Below are positions 33,245 through 43,942 of a stretch of DNA of 64,000 nt, in pieces. The position numbers and the translations under genes are program-made. The notes beneath the pieces were generated by a model. That model was not told the origin of the DNA. It saw only the letters and a list, made by a program, of their open reading frames with translations, and did not search any database. Numbering within the stretch: the stretch's first letter is position 1; every line of letters begins with the position of its first letter. Origin of the DNA: Bos javanicus (Eukaryota > Chordata > Mammalia > Artiodactyla > Bovidae); NCBI RefSeq assembly GCF_032452875.1, contig NC_083878.1, forward strand, positions 60,989,378 through 61,053,377, in the 5' to 3' direction.

Positions 33245-33388
33245 AGCTAGGATGATTCCGCAGTTAGATGATTTAAGACAGAATTCCATGTCTGTCCATC
33301 TGTCCTAAGCCACTTCAGTCATGTCCAACTCTTTGTGATCCTATGGATCATAGCTCACCAGCCTTTGAGCTAGATGATTCCGCAGTTA
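33245..33388 (-). mobile_element. Short SINE-derived insertion copied from a locus 1.6 kb away
   Basis: About 106 bp are inserted between direct repeats gatgattccgcagtta (33251-33266 and 33373-33388; longer if one G indel is allowed). 33278-33364 is an exact reverse complement of 34920-35006 (87 of 87 bases), which includes about 14 bp of non-SINE flank of that locus. There is no A-tail. It fits a templated insertion during break repair better than ordinary SINE retroposition. Confidence 0.8.
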
Positions 33389-34829
33389 ACAAATGACCCT
33401 AGATGAGCTATATGATTCTGACCCCCACATCTCAGTGGCTTACTGCAAAAGTTTGTTTCTCAATCATGCAGCATCTACTGTGGGTTCAAGCTTCTCTCCA
33501 AGGCAGCCGCCTTCCCAAAATGCCTCTGGCACACAGGTTTCTTTGATTTGGTGACTCTACCACCTCAACACAAGACCTCTCCATTCAACACATCAGAACA
33601 AGAGCTATTTCAGGCAATGAGAATTGAGAAAGACTTTTTCGCCCGCTTTAGCCCAGAAATAATATGTGAACTTTCATTCACATTTCACTGGACCAAACTG
33701 GTTTCATGGCTAAACTTAACTAGAATTGGGATGGAAATGTAGTCTCTCTTATGCCCAGAAAAGAAGAATTTGATATTGGTAAGCATGTGGTGTTACCACT
33801 GCCCAAAGTCCATTCAAAGGTGGAACAAAGATGGGATGGCCACTGTGTGACATATGCATATATTAGGTGGAGAAGTGAAGGGAGCTTATGATTTCCTTTA
33901 GGTTTCTGACTTGAGAAAACCAGTTGCTTGTGCCAGTATGTGAGATGGGGAAGACTGGAAGATCAGCACATTTGAGGGAAAAACAATATAATAGTTTGGG
34001 GACACATAAAACATTCCTGGTAAACATTATATCTCGAGATAAGAAGTGAAAGATAAGAGTGGAGTGGAAGGTAGTACTGGACAAAATTGAAGGCAGTTAG
34101 AGTGTTTGAATAGTCTAGAAGAAGCAGTGAATGAATATGGTCATGAGTGAAAGGCAAGGTAGACAAATTACTAGAAGGTGTTTGGGGAAGAAATATAGGC
34201 TGGTATTTAAGGCTGCTTGCAGCATCAGGCACACATTTGCCTGATGCTGTAAGATATTTTAAAGAGGTCGTTGAATACCTGACATGGCTCCAAACCATAT
34301 CTAGAGCCTGGGGCCCTGGTTTTCCATCTCTCCCTGGGCCTGGATCCCGCTCCCATAAATGAGTCTTCTGGAGCCTGGTCACACGTAGGCAGCCCTGTGT
34401 TCTCTTACCACCTATCTAATCATTCTTTGGCATATCTCCTATCTAGCACCAACAAAGGCCATAACCATGAGAGAGCTGGCTACATCCTTCAGAATCTGCC
34501 TTTGAACCTCGCCCTAAGTCCAAACTCTCATGCTGGGCAGTTTCTCCAAACCCCATCCTGTGTCCCTTTCACAGGCCATTGCCTAGTCCTTGCTCACTAG
34601 TCTGCTTGCCAGTTCAGAAAAGTGTGGTCTCGGGTTGCCTTAGGCCATGCCCTTAAAAATTCAAGAGGGTCAATAAAAGCAATAGTCTTGTGTTTTTCCA
34701 GAAAATATTTACTGCCAATAAAGACTGAAATTTCTCTGAGATTCATGGAGTGAGAGGTGGATGACTTTTGCGGGAACCAGCCTGGGAGCATTAAGGCAAG
34801 TAGTGGAGAGTTACATTTGCTCTCCTCTG
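33389..34829. other. Sequence without recognised genes
   Basis: Several overlapping frames of 60-139 codons lie on both strands at 33860-34600. None has a recognisable motif or a shared structure. Confidence 0.5.
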
Positions 34830-35026
34830 GACATGAGATTCTATGTCCAGAGTACATGACTGATGGAGAGGGAAATGGCAACTGCTCCAGTATTGCCTGG
34901 AGAATCCCATGAGCAGGGGAGGCTGGTGAGCTATGATCCATAGGATCACAAAGAGTTGGACATGACTGAAGTGGCTTAGGACAGATGGACAGACATGGAA
35001 TTCTGTGTCCAGAGTACATGGCTGAT
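34830..35026 (+). mobile_element. Bov-A SINE fragment between unusually long flanking repeats
   Basis: A Bov-A body (34865 to about 34991) is flanked by imperfect 35-bp direct repeats at 34830-34864 and 34992-35026, with four mismatches. This is longer than usual TSDs. The element lacks a clean tail (gtggcttaggacagatggac). It is the source or sister of the insertion at 33245-33388. Confidence 0.75.
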
Positions 35027-35804
35027 ATTAAAGCGAACCAAGCCTGGGGAAGAAAGGACTGTAAAGAAGCTCATGGAGGCTTTAGGAGATAGGTCAGAGC
35101 TGTCATCCTCACCCCCACTGTGCCAGGTGGGGACTGAAAACCCGAGATCAAGTCTATGGGAGGACATAACAGATCCAATGTAAATGTAGGTATCAGATTA
35201 GGGATCTGGGAAAGTGCAGCAGAGACATGGTTCCAGGAACACCAAGGTGGCCAGGGTCAGTTTGCATAACCATGCTGTTACAGGAGTTCTATCTGAACAA
35301 GTCAAGGGCTAAGATGGCTGGAGTCCTGCCTTCTTGACACAGCTGCCAGAAAGGCTGGCAGAAGCAAAGCAAAAGGCAAAGAGAAGTCTGCTGGGGGTGT
35401 AGGGCAGGGCAGATCTTATCCAATACAGGTTAAACTTTGAGACCCAGGTATATGGGGATCAAGTACGCAGTATGGCTGCCCCAGGGGCAGCTCTACCTGA
35501 TAGAATCCTTGAAGGTTTTGAGCTTCTCTTTGACCTCTAACAATAGCTTCTTCTAGGCTCCCATTGGAAATTGGATGAGAGCAGCAGCTACTCTGGTCCA
35601 ATAGATCAGTGTGTTCTGGAGTTAGGGGGAGGGGGAGAGGGAGGGCAGGGGCAGCCTTCTCCTGACTGGAAGCTCACTGGAATAACTGGGATATGGGTAT
35701 GCTGTGGACAAAGCTAAGACCAGGCCTGTGATAAATACCAAAGATGACATTCTGTTACTTGCTTTAAAAGATGTATGTATCTACCAGTCATCCCAAGAGT
35801 ACTC
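35027..35804. other. Sequence without recognised genes
   Basis: Nothing recognised. A G-rich purine stretch lies at 35620-35652. Confidence 0.55.
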
Positions 35805-36411
35805 AAGTTCATACTATTCAGTTCAGTTTAGTTCAGTCGCTCAGTCATGTCCAACTCTTTGCCACCCCATGGACTGCAGCAAGCCAGGCTTCCCTGTCCT
35901 TCACCAACTCCTGGAGTTTGCTCACACTCACGTCCATAGAGTCAGTGATGCCATCCAACCACCTCATCCTCTGTCGTCCCCTTCTCCTCCCGCCTTCAAT
36001 CTTTCCCAGCATCAGGGTCTTTTCAAATGAGTCAGTTCTTTGCATCAGGTGGTCAAAGTATTGGAATTTCCACTTCAGCATCAGTCCTTCTAATAAATAT
36101 TCAGGACTGATTTCCTTGAGGATGGACTGGTTGGATCTCCTTACAGTCCAAGGGACGCTCAAGAGACTTCTTCAACACCACAGTTCAAAAGCATCAGTTC
36201 TTTGGCGCTCAGCTTTCTTTATAGTTCAACTCTCTCACACCCATACATGGCTACCGGAAAAACCATAGCTTTGACTAGACGGACCTTTGTTGGCAAAGTA
36301 ATGTCTCTGCTTTTTAATATGCTGTCTAGGTTTGTCATAGTCTTTTAACTTCATGGCTGCAGTCACCATCTGCAGTGATTTTGGTGCCCCCCAAAATAAA
36401 GTTCATACTAT
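35805..36411 (-). mobile_element. BovB 3' fragment (older) with 13-bp TSD
   Basis: The tail cagttcagtttagttcag is at 35818. The TSD aagttcatactat is at 35805-35817 and 36399-36411. The coding strand keeps an open C-terminal stretch (35845-36162), including an intact CGA at the RGRQ site. An approximately 20-bp deletion near 36340 removes part of the LLLGRK block. Confidence 0.93.
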
Positions 36412-37180
36412 GGCTTAATGCAATTCAAAGAGGTAACAAATATGAAACGCACTGTACATTGTAACAGTGAATAAATGCAGGGTACTGACACTGTTTAAAA
36501 GCTAGTCATCTAAAAATAGGCTTTATAGTGTCAAGTTGAAGAATAGTCACAACCTTAATGTTGAGAGTTACGTTTTATTCGTTGGGAATTTTTAGGACTT
36601 CAGCCCAAGAGGCAGCATCTCAAGTAACCCTGAGAGAACTGCTCCAAGTAACTGCTCAAGTAACTGCTCCAAGGAGGCGAGGGGAGGAACCAGGTTAAAG
36701 ATAAGTTTTGCAACAAAGGGCAAGTAGTCTGAACACCAAAAGATTATTGATTAAATTATTTAATTATTTAAATAAATTATTTATTAAATAAAATATTTAA
36801 ATAAATTATTAAATAATTAAATTATTGATTAAAGGAAGCCAGACATTCCAAGTTAAGGAATTTAGTTCTTTTCTACAAATGGGAAGACTAAGAGTCTGGG
36901 CTCATTGAAACCATTCCTTTCATAAGCATCTTCTCAGCTATCCAGGGGCAGTATCCTGTGGTTTTTTTTTTTTTTTTTTTTTTTAACATCCTGAGCTCCC
37001 TTGGGGCTCCCAGTAGGAAGTGGCTGCAGTCCTAATGCTGCTAGATAGCAGATGTTCTTTTCCTTCCTGAGTGTCCTTAGGGCTCACCAGCTCACATTGG
37101 AAGGCTGCAGTCACTGATGACTGTGACATCCTTATTTATTGATATGGCAAGAAATATTTTATTTCTCAATAGCCCAAATT
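36412..37180. other. Unidentified block, possibly an old LTR-like repeat
   Basis: A short tandem repeat of aactgctccaagt units lies at 36639-36675. An A/T-only stretch is at 36743-36833 and a 24-bp poly-T at 36961-36984. The text around 36570-37140 has the look of a moderately old ruminant repeat, but I cannot name it. Confidence 0.4.
36743..36833. repeat. A/T-only expansion between 13-bp direct repeats
   Basis: About 90 bp are almost purely A/T, built from taaat/attta units and partly self-complementary. It is bounded by the direct repeat attattgattaaa at 36743-36755 and 36821-36833. Confidence 0.85.
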
Positions 37181-37184
37181 CATT

Positions 37185-37375
37185 GCTATGCTAAGTATTT
37201 AATATACATTATTTTATTCAATCCTCACAACTGTAAGATGTAGGTAGTAGTATTCTTTGCATTTTATAAATGGGGAATGTCAAGCTCACAGAGTACCTAA
37301 CCCAGGTCATGCAGCTAACTGGTAAGTCTGCAGTCAAGCCCATGTCTGTGTAGATCACAAAGTGCTTCCTCCAAA
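37185..37375 (+). repeat. MIR SINE relic
   Basis: Typical MIR text: attcaatcctcacaactgta, tttataaatggggaatgtca, gtcatgcagctaactggtaa. Confidence 0.8.
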
Positions 37376-38034
37376 GACAGAAAACACTGCTATGTCTTTG
37401 TTTTGAACATCTGGCTAAGCTGCTTCTTCACTCATTGTCTGCAGAGGTTAGTCCTGCAACATCAGCTCTGGTCTCTGCTGTCACCCAGAGAGCAGTCTCC
37501 ATGGGTTCTTGAAGAAGGCCTGGTGTTGCAGGAGAACTCCCTCCCTTCCAACAACCCCACAACCACCAACTCTGGATCTTATCTGGCAGCCCTCACATTC
37601 CTGCTAAGCGCCTCAAGCAGGACACATTCCTAACTGGGCGGAGGAAGAATTCCTGGCATTCTTCAGCCTGCTGTCCTCCCAGGGACTGGTATAGAGGGAA
37701 AAAAACCTTCATTTCTAGTGTTTGGAATTACTCTGAATTAAGTCCTGCTCTCCAAGCCTTGAGAAGGGGGAAATAAAGGGAGGAGGAAGGAGAGATTAAG
37801 ACCCATTGAGATAAATACTTCTCATAACCTGTTTCAGAATTGTGGAATCAGGAATTCGTACTCCTCAGTAGTCTCTTCCATCTGGGAGGCCCTTGCCTTT
37901 GACAGGCTATGTTGTTTGTCTAATACATCATGGCACCCTAACGTCAGTTATAGTTTATGAATAGAATAGTCTAGATGTTTTCATGCATATTACCTCTCTG
38001 CAACAATAACAGGTATTACTTTTATAAACACATT
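37376..38034. other. Sequence without recognised genes
   Basis: Nothing recognised. The 76-codon frame at 37403-37633 is without motif. Confidence 0.55.
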
Positions 38035-38215
38035 CATACTTTATTGTGCTTTATCACTTACATCATTCCATTAGATCTTCACAAGAAATCTATGAGGTTG
38101 ATATTATTATTTCCATTTTGTAGGGGAGAAATCTAAGCTGAGAAGTGAGGTAACTCACATGCTGTTAAATAACTGCGAAGAAAGAGGTGGCCTGTGCCCA
38201 GAACTTCTGACTCCC
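38035..38215 (+). repeat. MIR SINE relic
   Basis: The stretches attagatcttcacaagaaat, tatgaggttgatattattat and tgtgcccagaacttctgact fit a MIR core. Confidence 0.7.
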
Positions 38216-39709
38216 CTTCACCATTTTTCATGTTCAAAGCCCCCCATTATGCCATCATAGATACTGCAAGGGGGTAACTGGGAGTCTGCCCAGTTACTGG
38301 GTAAGATCTGATTCTCCTTCCCAGAGAGGGACTCCAGTGAGAGACTTCGGGTTTGGAGGTCCAGCCAGGGAGCATTGTGGAGCTGGCTAGGGTACAAGGT
38401 CAGGATGTGCCTGTAGCAGCAAAGGATGAAACAGGAAATGTGATCCAACATCTTGAGAAGCTGAGTCAAAAAGCCAAGTCAACCACCTATGCAGTGATGA
38501 ATTTTAAGGTATGGAGCATAGCCACCTGGTAGGCAGCAAGCATCCTCCTGATGTCCCACATACTGATCCCAGAATACAAGTCTTTTCTTTGGATCTTACT
38601 AGCAACTGGCCCTTGATGCCCTAGATTTTGTGTGTGAGTGTGTGTATGAGTGTGTGTGTGTGTGTCTGTGTGTCTGAAGGCTATTAATAACTGTTGAGTT
38701 GTTAAGAGTTAGTCATATTTGGTATTCATAAATAAAATTTTAGCACATTACTATAGTTTACTGAGGTGAAAACTTACTATTCACCGGTTGCCAGGCAACA
38801 CTTGGCCATATTTGCAAAGCTCCTACTATCAAGGTTCAGGGACAGATTGTTGAAGTAGCCTCAATTTTTAGGAAGATAGCTTTGTTATTAGTATCAGTGC
38901 TGTATTGTTGCATCAGTACTTTTCAATGGTTACTATTCCTTGTTTTTAATTATGTTACCCTTCATTTATCTCCATCATTATCTGTTTGATACAGATTATT
39001 TGATTAACCCTTACAGTAAGACAGTGGTATCTCTAGAGGTTAACTCAATTTATGACCTGTAAGTTTTCTATAACAAAACATTAAAACAAATATGGATTGT
39101 AGTACACATGGGAACCATCCAAACCAATGTAGCTAAAACAGGTATTCACGCAATATGCACACAATATACTTACATAGCAACAGTTCTTTGCTATCAGGGA
39201 ATTCTTTAAGAAGCAGGAAAGACTGGAGTACATGAGTCTTAGAGCCTATTACCCCATCCACATGGGCCTCAATCAAAAAAGTCTGAGAACCACTTGGAAG
39301 AGAGGGATGAACTTGGGCTTCTTTTAATAGGATGGAAAGAAATACAGAGACCAAAAGAGAGTGAATATGTGAAGGAAGCCCGGGAGGCAGAAATTAGAGA
39401 GACTTCTGGTGCTGAGGAAATGATGCCTGCAGTATCTTATCAGACACCTGTGGCAGACACCTGTGGCTTGGGCATGGATGAGGAAGGAGTTATTCAAAGT
39501 GGTCACGTCCCAAGGGTGCCCTATAGGGCAGTCTGGTTCATGTATTGTGCCAAGGTGCCCTGCCAGGGCAGACAGTTACTGACACAGCTGTCCTTCACTG
39601 ACTATGAACCCTAGTGCCAGGGAAGAGAAATCTTTTTGTAACTTGTCTGCCTACACAGAATGCCTTTAGTAAATGATTTTAAAGTGCCCATATGTGGCAT
39701 ATCGGTATG
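38216..39709. other. Sequence without recognised genes; (TG)n at 38627-38674
   Basis: An interrupted (TG)n tract is at 38627-38674. A tandem duplication cagacacctgtgg x2 is at 39442-39467. Frames up to 106 codons (39294-39614) lack recognisable motifs. Confidence 0.5.
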
Positions 39710-40158
39710 ACCAGTAAGGGGTTAATATCCAAAATACGTAAACAACTCATACTGCCTAACACACACACATAAAACAAGCAACCCAATTAAAAAATGGGCA
39801 GAAGATCTGAATAGACGCTTTTCCAAAGAAGAAATACAGGTGACTAATAGCCAAGTGAAAAGTGCTCAACATTGCTAGTCAACAGAGAAATGGAAATCAA
39901 AACCAATGAGATAGTACCTCACACCAACAGAATGGCTGTCATCAAAAAGACCATAGTAACCAGTGTTGGTGAGAATGTGGGGAAAGGGGTACCTTTGTAC
40001 ACTGTTGGTGGGAATATAAATTGGTGAAGCTACTGTGGAAAACAGTATGGAGAGTTCTTAAAAAATTAAAAATAGAACTACCATATGACCCAGCAATCCT
40101 ACTCCTGTAGAATTTGGTTATATATCCAAAAAAAGAAAACACTAATTTGAAAAGATAT

Positions 40159-40469
40159 ATGCACCCTAATCGGAGAAGGAGATGGCACCCCACTCCAGTA
40201 CTCTTGCCTGGAAAATCCCATGGATGGAGGGGCCTGGTGGGCTGCAGTCCATGGGGTGGCTAGGAGTCGGACACGACTGAGCAACTTCACTTTCACTTTT
40301 CACTTTCATGCACTGGAGAAGGAAATGGCAACCCACTCCAGTGTTCTTGCCTGGAGAATCCCAGGGACGGGGAGCCTGGTGGGCTGCCGTCTATGGGGTC
40401 GCACAGAGTTGGACACGACTGTAGTGACTTAGCAGCAGCAGCAACAGCAGCAGCAGCATGCACCCTAAT
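40159..40469 (+). mobile_element. Bov-A2 SINE with 12-bp TSD
   Basis: Two Bov-A monomers with a (CAG)n tail. The TSD atgcaccctaat is at 40159-40170 and 40458-40469. Confidence 0.96.
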
Positions 40470-40697
40470 GCTCATGCAGCATTATTTACAGTAGCCAAGA
40501 TATGGAACCAACCTAAATATCCATCAATAGTTGATGGATAAAGAAGTATTCACAGTGGAATACTACTTATCCATAAAAAAGAATGAAATTTTGCTGTTTG
40601 CAGCATGGATGGACTTGAAGAGTTTTATGCTTAATGAAATAAATCAGACAGAGAAAGACAGACACTGTATGTTATCACTTATATGTAGTATCTAAAA

Positions 40698-42543
40698 AAT
40701 AAGGAAAGATATAAACATCTGAATGCAGAGTTCCAAAGAATAGCAAGAAGAGATAAGAAAGCCTTCTTCAGCAATCAAGGCAAATAAATAGAGGAAAACA
40801 ACAGAATGGGAAAGACTAGAGATCTCTTCAAGAAAATCAGAGATACCAAAGGAACATTTCATGCAAAGATGGGCTCGATAAAGGACAGAAATGATATGGA
40901 CCTAACAGAACAGAATATATTAAGAAGAGGTGGCAAGAATACACAGAAGAACTGTACAAAAAAGATCTTCACGACCCAGATAATCACAATGGTGTGATCA
41001 CTGACCTAGAGCCAGACATCCTGGAATGTGAAGTCAAGTGGGCCTTAGAAAGCATCACTACGAACAAAGCTAGTGGAGGTGATAGAATTCCAGTTGAGCT
41101 ATTCCAAATCCTGAAAGATGATGCTGTGAAAGTGCTGCACTCAATATACCAGCAAATTTGGAAAACTTAGCAGTGGCCACAGGACTGGAAAAGGTCAGTT
41201 TTCATTCCAATCCCAAAGAAAGGCAATGCCAAAGAATGCTCAAACTACCACACAATTGCACTCATCTCACAAGCTAGTAAAGTAATGCTTAAAATTTTCC
41301 AAGCCAGGCTTCAGCAATATGTGAACCGTGAACTTCCTGATGTTCAAGCTGGTTTCAGAAAAGGCAGAGGAACCAGAGATCAAATTGCCAACATCTGCTG
41401 GATCATGGAAAAAGCAAGAGAGTTCCAGAAAAACATCTATTTCTGCTTTATTGACTATGCCAAAGCCTTTGACTGTGTGCATCACAATAAACTGTGGAAA
41501 ATTCTGAAAGAGATGGGAATACCAGAACACCTGATCTGCCTCTTGAGAAATTTGTATGCAGGTCAGGAAGCAACAGTTAGAACTGGACATGGAACAACAG
41601 ACTGGTTCCAAATAGGAAAAGGAGTTCGTCAAGGCTGTATATTGTCACCCTGTTTATTTAACTTCTATGCAGAGTACATCATGAGAAACGCTGGACTGGA
41701 AGAAACACAAGCTGGAATCAAGATTGCCGAGAGAAATATCAATAACCTCAGATATGCAGATGACATCACCCTTATGGCAGAAAGTGAAGAGGAACTCAAA
41801 AGCCTCTTGAGGAAGGTGAAAGTGGAGAGTGAAAAAGTTGGCTTAAAGCTCAACATTCAGAAAACGAAGATCATGGCATCCTGTCCCATCACTTCATGGG
41901 AAATAGATGGGGAAACAGTGGAAACAGTGTCAGACTTTATTTTTCTGGGCTCCAAAATCACTGCAGATGGTGACTGCAGCCATGAAATTAAAAGACGCTT
42001 ACTCCTTGGAAGGAAAGTTATGACCAACTTAGATAGCATATTCAAAAGCAGAGACATTATTTTGCCAACAAAGGTTCATCTAGTCAAGGCTATGGTTTTT
42101 CCTGTGGTCATGAATGGATGTGAGAGTTGGACTGTGAAGAAGGCTGAGTGCCAAAGAATTGATGCCTTTGAACTGTGGTGTTGGAGAAAACTCTTGAGAG
42201 TCCCTTGGACTGCAAGGAGATCCAAACAGTCCATTCTGAAGGAGATCAGCCCTGGGATTTCTTTGGAAGGAATGATGCTAAAGCTGAAACTCCAGTACTT
42301 TGACCACCTCATGCGAAGAGTTGACTCATTGGAAAAGACTCTGATGCTGGGAGGGATTGGGGACAGGAGGAGAAGGAGATGACAGAGGATGAGATGGCTG
42401 GATGGCATCACTGACTCGATGGACACGAGTCTGAGTGTACTCCGGGAGTTGGTGATAGACAGGGAGGCCTGGCGTGCTGCTATTCATGGGGTCGCAAAGA
42501 GTCGGACACATCTGAGCGACTGATCTGATCTGATCTGATCTGA
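40698..42543 (+). mobile_element. BovB, longest contiguous copy in the window (about 1.85 kb)
   Basis: It starts within the endonuclease-RT linker (caaagaatagcaagaagaga), contains the full RT, and ends with a tgatctgatctgatctgatc tail. It is inserted in an L1 3'UTR. The L1 lacks about 10 bp at the site and no TSD was seen, so a small target deletion is likely. It belongs to the young subfamily (ctattcatggggtcgcaaag). Confidence 0.95.
41285..42382 (+). pseudogene. BovB reverse transcriptase fragment (365 codons)
   Basis: This is the longest in-register BovB RT frame with no internal indel. FIDYAKAFDCV is at residues 56-66, GVRQGCILSPCLF at 113-125 and the catalytic YADD at 157-160. The C-terminal ESWTVKKAECQRIDAFELWC and the arginine-rich GDRRRRR follow. 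It ends at TGA where the 1359-2567 copy has CGA, losing the WLDGITDSMD tail. Upstream, the linker and remaining endonuclease text (from 40806) is in another frame, with stops near 41167 (aac tta gca region: gaaaacttagcag). No complete protein can be made. Family identity is certain. Confidence 0.9.
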
Positions 42544-42725
42544 GTGAATATAACAAAGCAAATGCAGACTCACAGATGTAGAGAATAGGCTATAGTAGTG
42601 GTTTCCACTGGGGAGAGAGGAGAGGGAGGGACAAGATAGGGGTTGGGAATTAAGTGATATAAACTATGTATAAAATAAATAAGCTACAAGGATATATTGT
42701 GTAGCACAGGGAATAGAGCCAATAT

Positions 42726-42932
42726 CCCTGGTGGCTCAGTGGTAAAGAATCCACCTGCACTGCAGGAGACATGGGTTTGATCCCTGGGTTGGGACAATAT
42801 CCTGGAGGAGGGCATGGCAACCCACACCAGTATTCTTGCCAGGAAAATCCCATGGACAGAGGAGCCTGGTGGGCTACAGTCCATGGGGTTGCAAAAAGTC
42901 AGACATGACTGAAGTGATTGAGCACACACACA
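42726..42932 (+). mobile_element. Bov-tA SINE
   Basis: Head ccctggtggctcagtggtaa with box B gggtttgatccctgg, then the Bov-A body and a (CA)n tail at 42920-42933. It is inserted in the L1 3'UTR. Confidence 0.93.
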
Positions 42933-43038
42933 CATAAATGGAGCATAACCTTTAAAAATTGTGAATTATTGTTGTACACCCATAACTTATATATTATTAC
43001 AAATCAACTATACATCAATTAAAAATTAAAAAATGAAA

Positions 43039-43545
43039 GTCCCCACATGAGCAAATTATAGCCCTTGAGATACTCCAGGAAGTCGTGGGGTGTTGCTTTT
43101 TTCATTGGTATATTGAAGGTAGCTACCTCCTGCTCCCAACCAGAGAAGATGAGTAATAGCCTAAGGATATTGAAATGATATTGAAATAATCTTGAAATTT
43201 AGAGACAAATCCAATAATGTGCTTTCATTTTGGCAAAGTCAGAATGTGCGAAGAGAAGAGCTTAGATACAAAATATAGTCTTTCTTCAATTTCTTGAAAT
43301 GCCATCAAGAAAAAACTACTATTACTGCAAAAAGGCCATCTAGAAGGAAGAAACTATGGAGAGACGTCTTCTTATTCTGAGAATTTTGGGTTTGAATTCA
43401 GTCAAGAGAAAATCATCTGGCTATTGTTAAGAATCCAAAGTTTCTTAAGTGAAGCAGGCCAAAATAGAACTATCCTCATCAAAAAGCAGTTCTAAATCTA
43501 TCCTGTGATGTAATTTTATGAATACTTTATTACAAGATTTTGTTG
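43039..43545. other. Sequence without recognised genes
   Basis: Nothing recognised. Confidence 0.55.
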
Positions 43546-43756
43546 TTATTGTTTAGTCACTAAGTCGTGTCCAACTCTTTATGACCTCTTGGATTATAGC
43601 CCTCGGGGCTCCTCTGTCCATGGGATTTACCAGGCAAGAATACTGAAGTGGGTTACCATTTCCTTCTCCAGGGGATCTTCCCTAACCAGGGATCAAACCC
43701 ACGTCTCCTATATTGGCAGATGGATTCTCTACTGCTGAGCCACCAGGAAAGCCCAT
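43546..43756 (-). mobile_element. Bov-tA SINE
   Basis: On the minus strand there is a complete head (ggctttcctggtggctcagc at 43755-43736), the Bov-A body, and a tail ending near 43546 (caataacaacaaaat). Confidence 0.92.
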
Positions 43757-43825
43757 TATAAGCTTTATACCATCATTAATCATTGTTAAGTGTCCCATTT
43801 GATAAAGTGATAATTGGCTTCAAGT

Positions 43826-43942
43826 AAACTTTTAGTAAAGCTTCTCTAGTGGCTCAGACGGTAAAGAATCTGCCTGCAATGTGGGAGACCCAGGTTTGAT
43901 CCCTGGGTTGGGAAGATCCCCTGGAGAAGAAACTTTAGTAAA
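43826..43942 (+). mobile_element. Head-only Bov-tA insertion (90 bp) with TSD
   Basis: Only the tRNA-Glu-derived head is present (43840-43929). It stops at cccctggagaag, where a full SINE would continue into the Bov-A body. Direct repeats flank it: aaacttttagtaaa at 43826-43839 and aaactttagtaaa (one T fewer) at 43930-43942. There is no tail. Confidence 0.8.

Larger units (their letters stand above)
39710..43038 (+). mobile_element. L1, plus strand, interrupted by three younger elements
   Basis: L1 ORF2-end text starts at about 39720 (caacccaattaaaaaatggg) and the 3'UTR ends at about 43035 with an A-rich tail. It is split by Bov-A2 (40171-40457), BovB (40698-42543) and Bov-tA (about 42726-42932). 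Removing these restores the usual L1 order through to aacttatatattattac. ORF2 is decayed. Confidence 0.85.
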
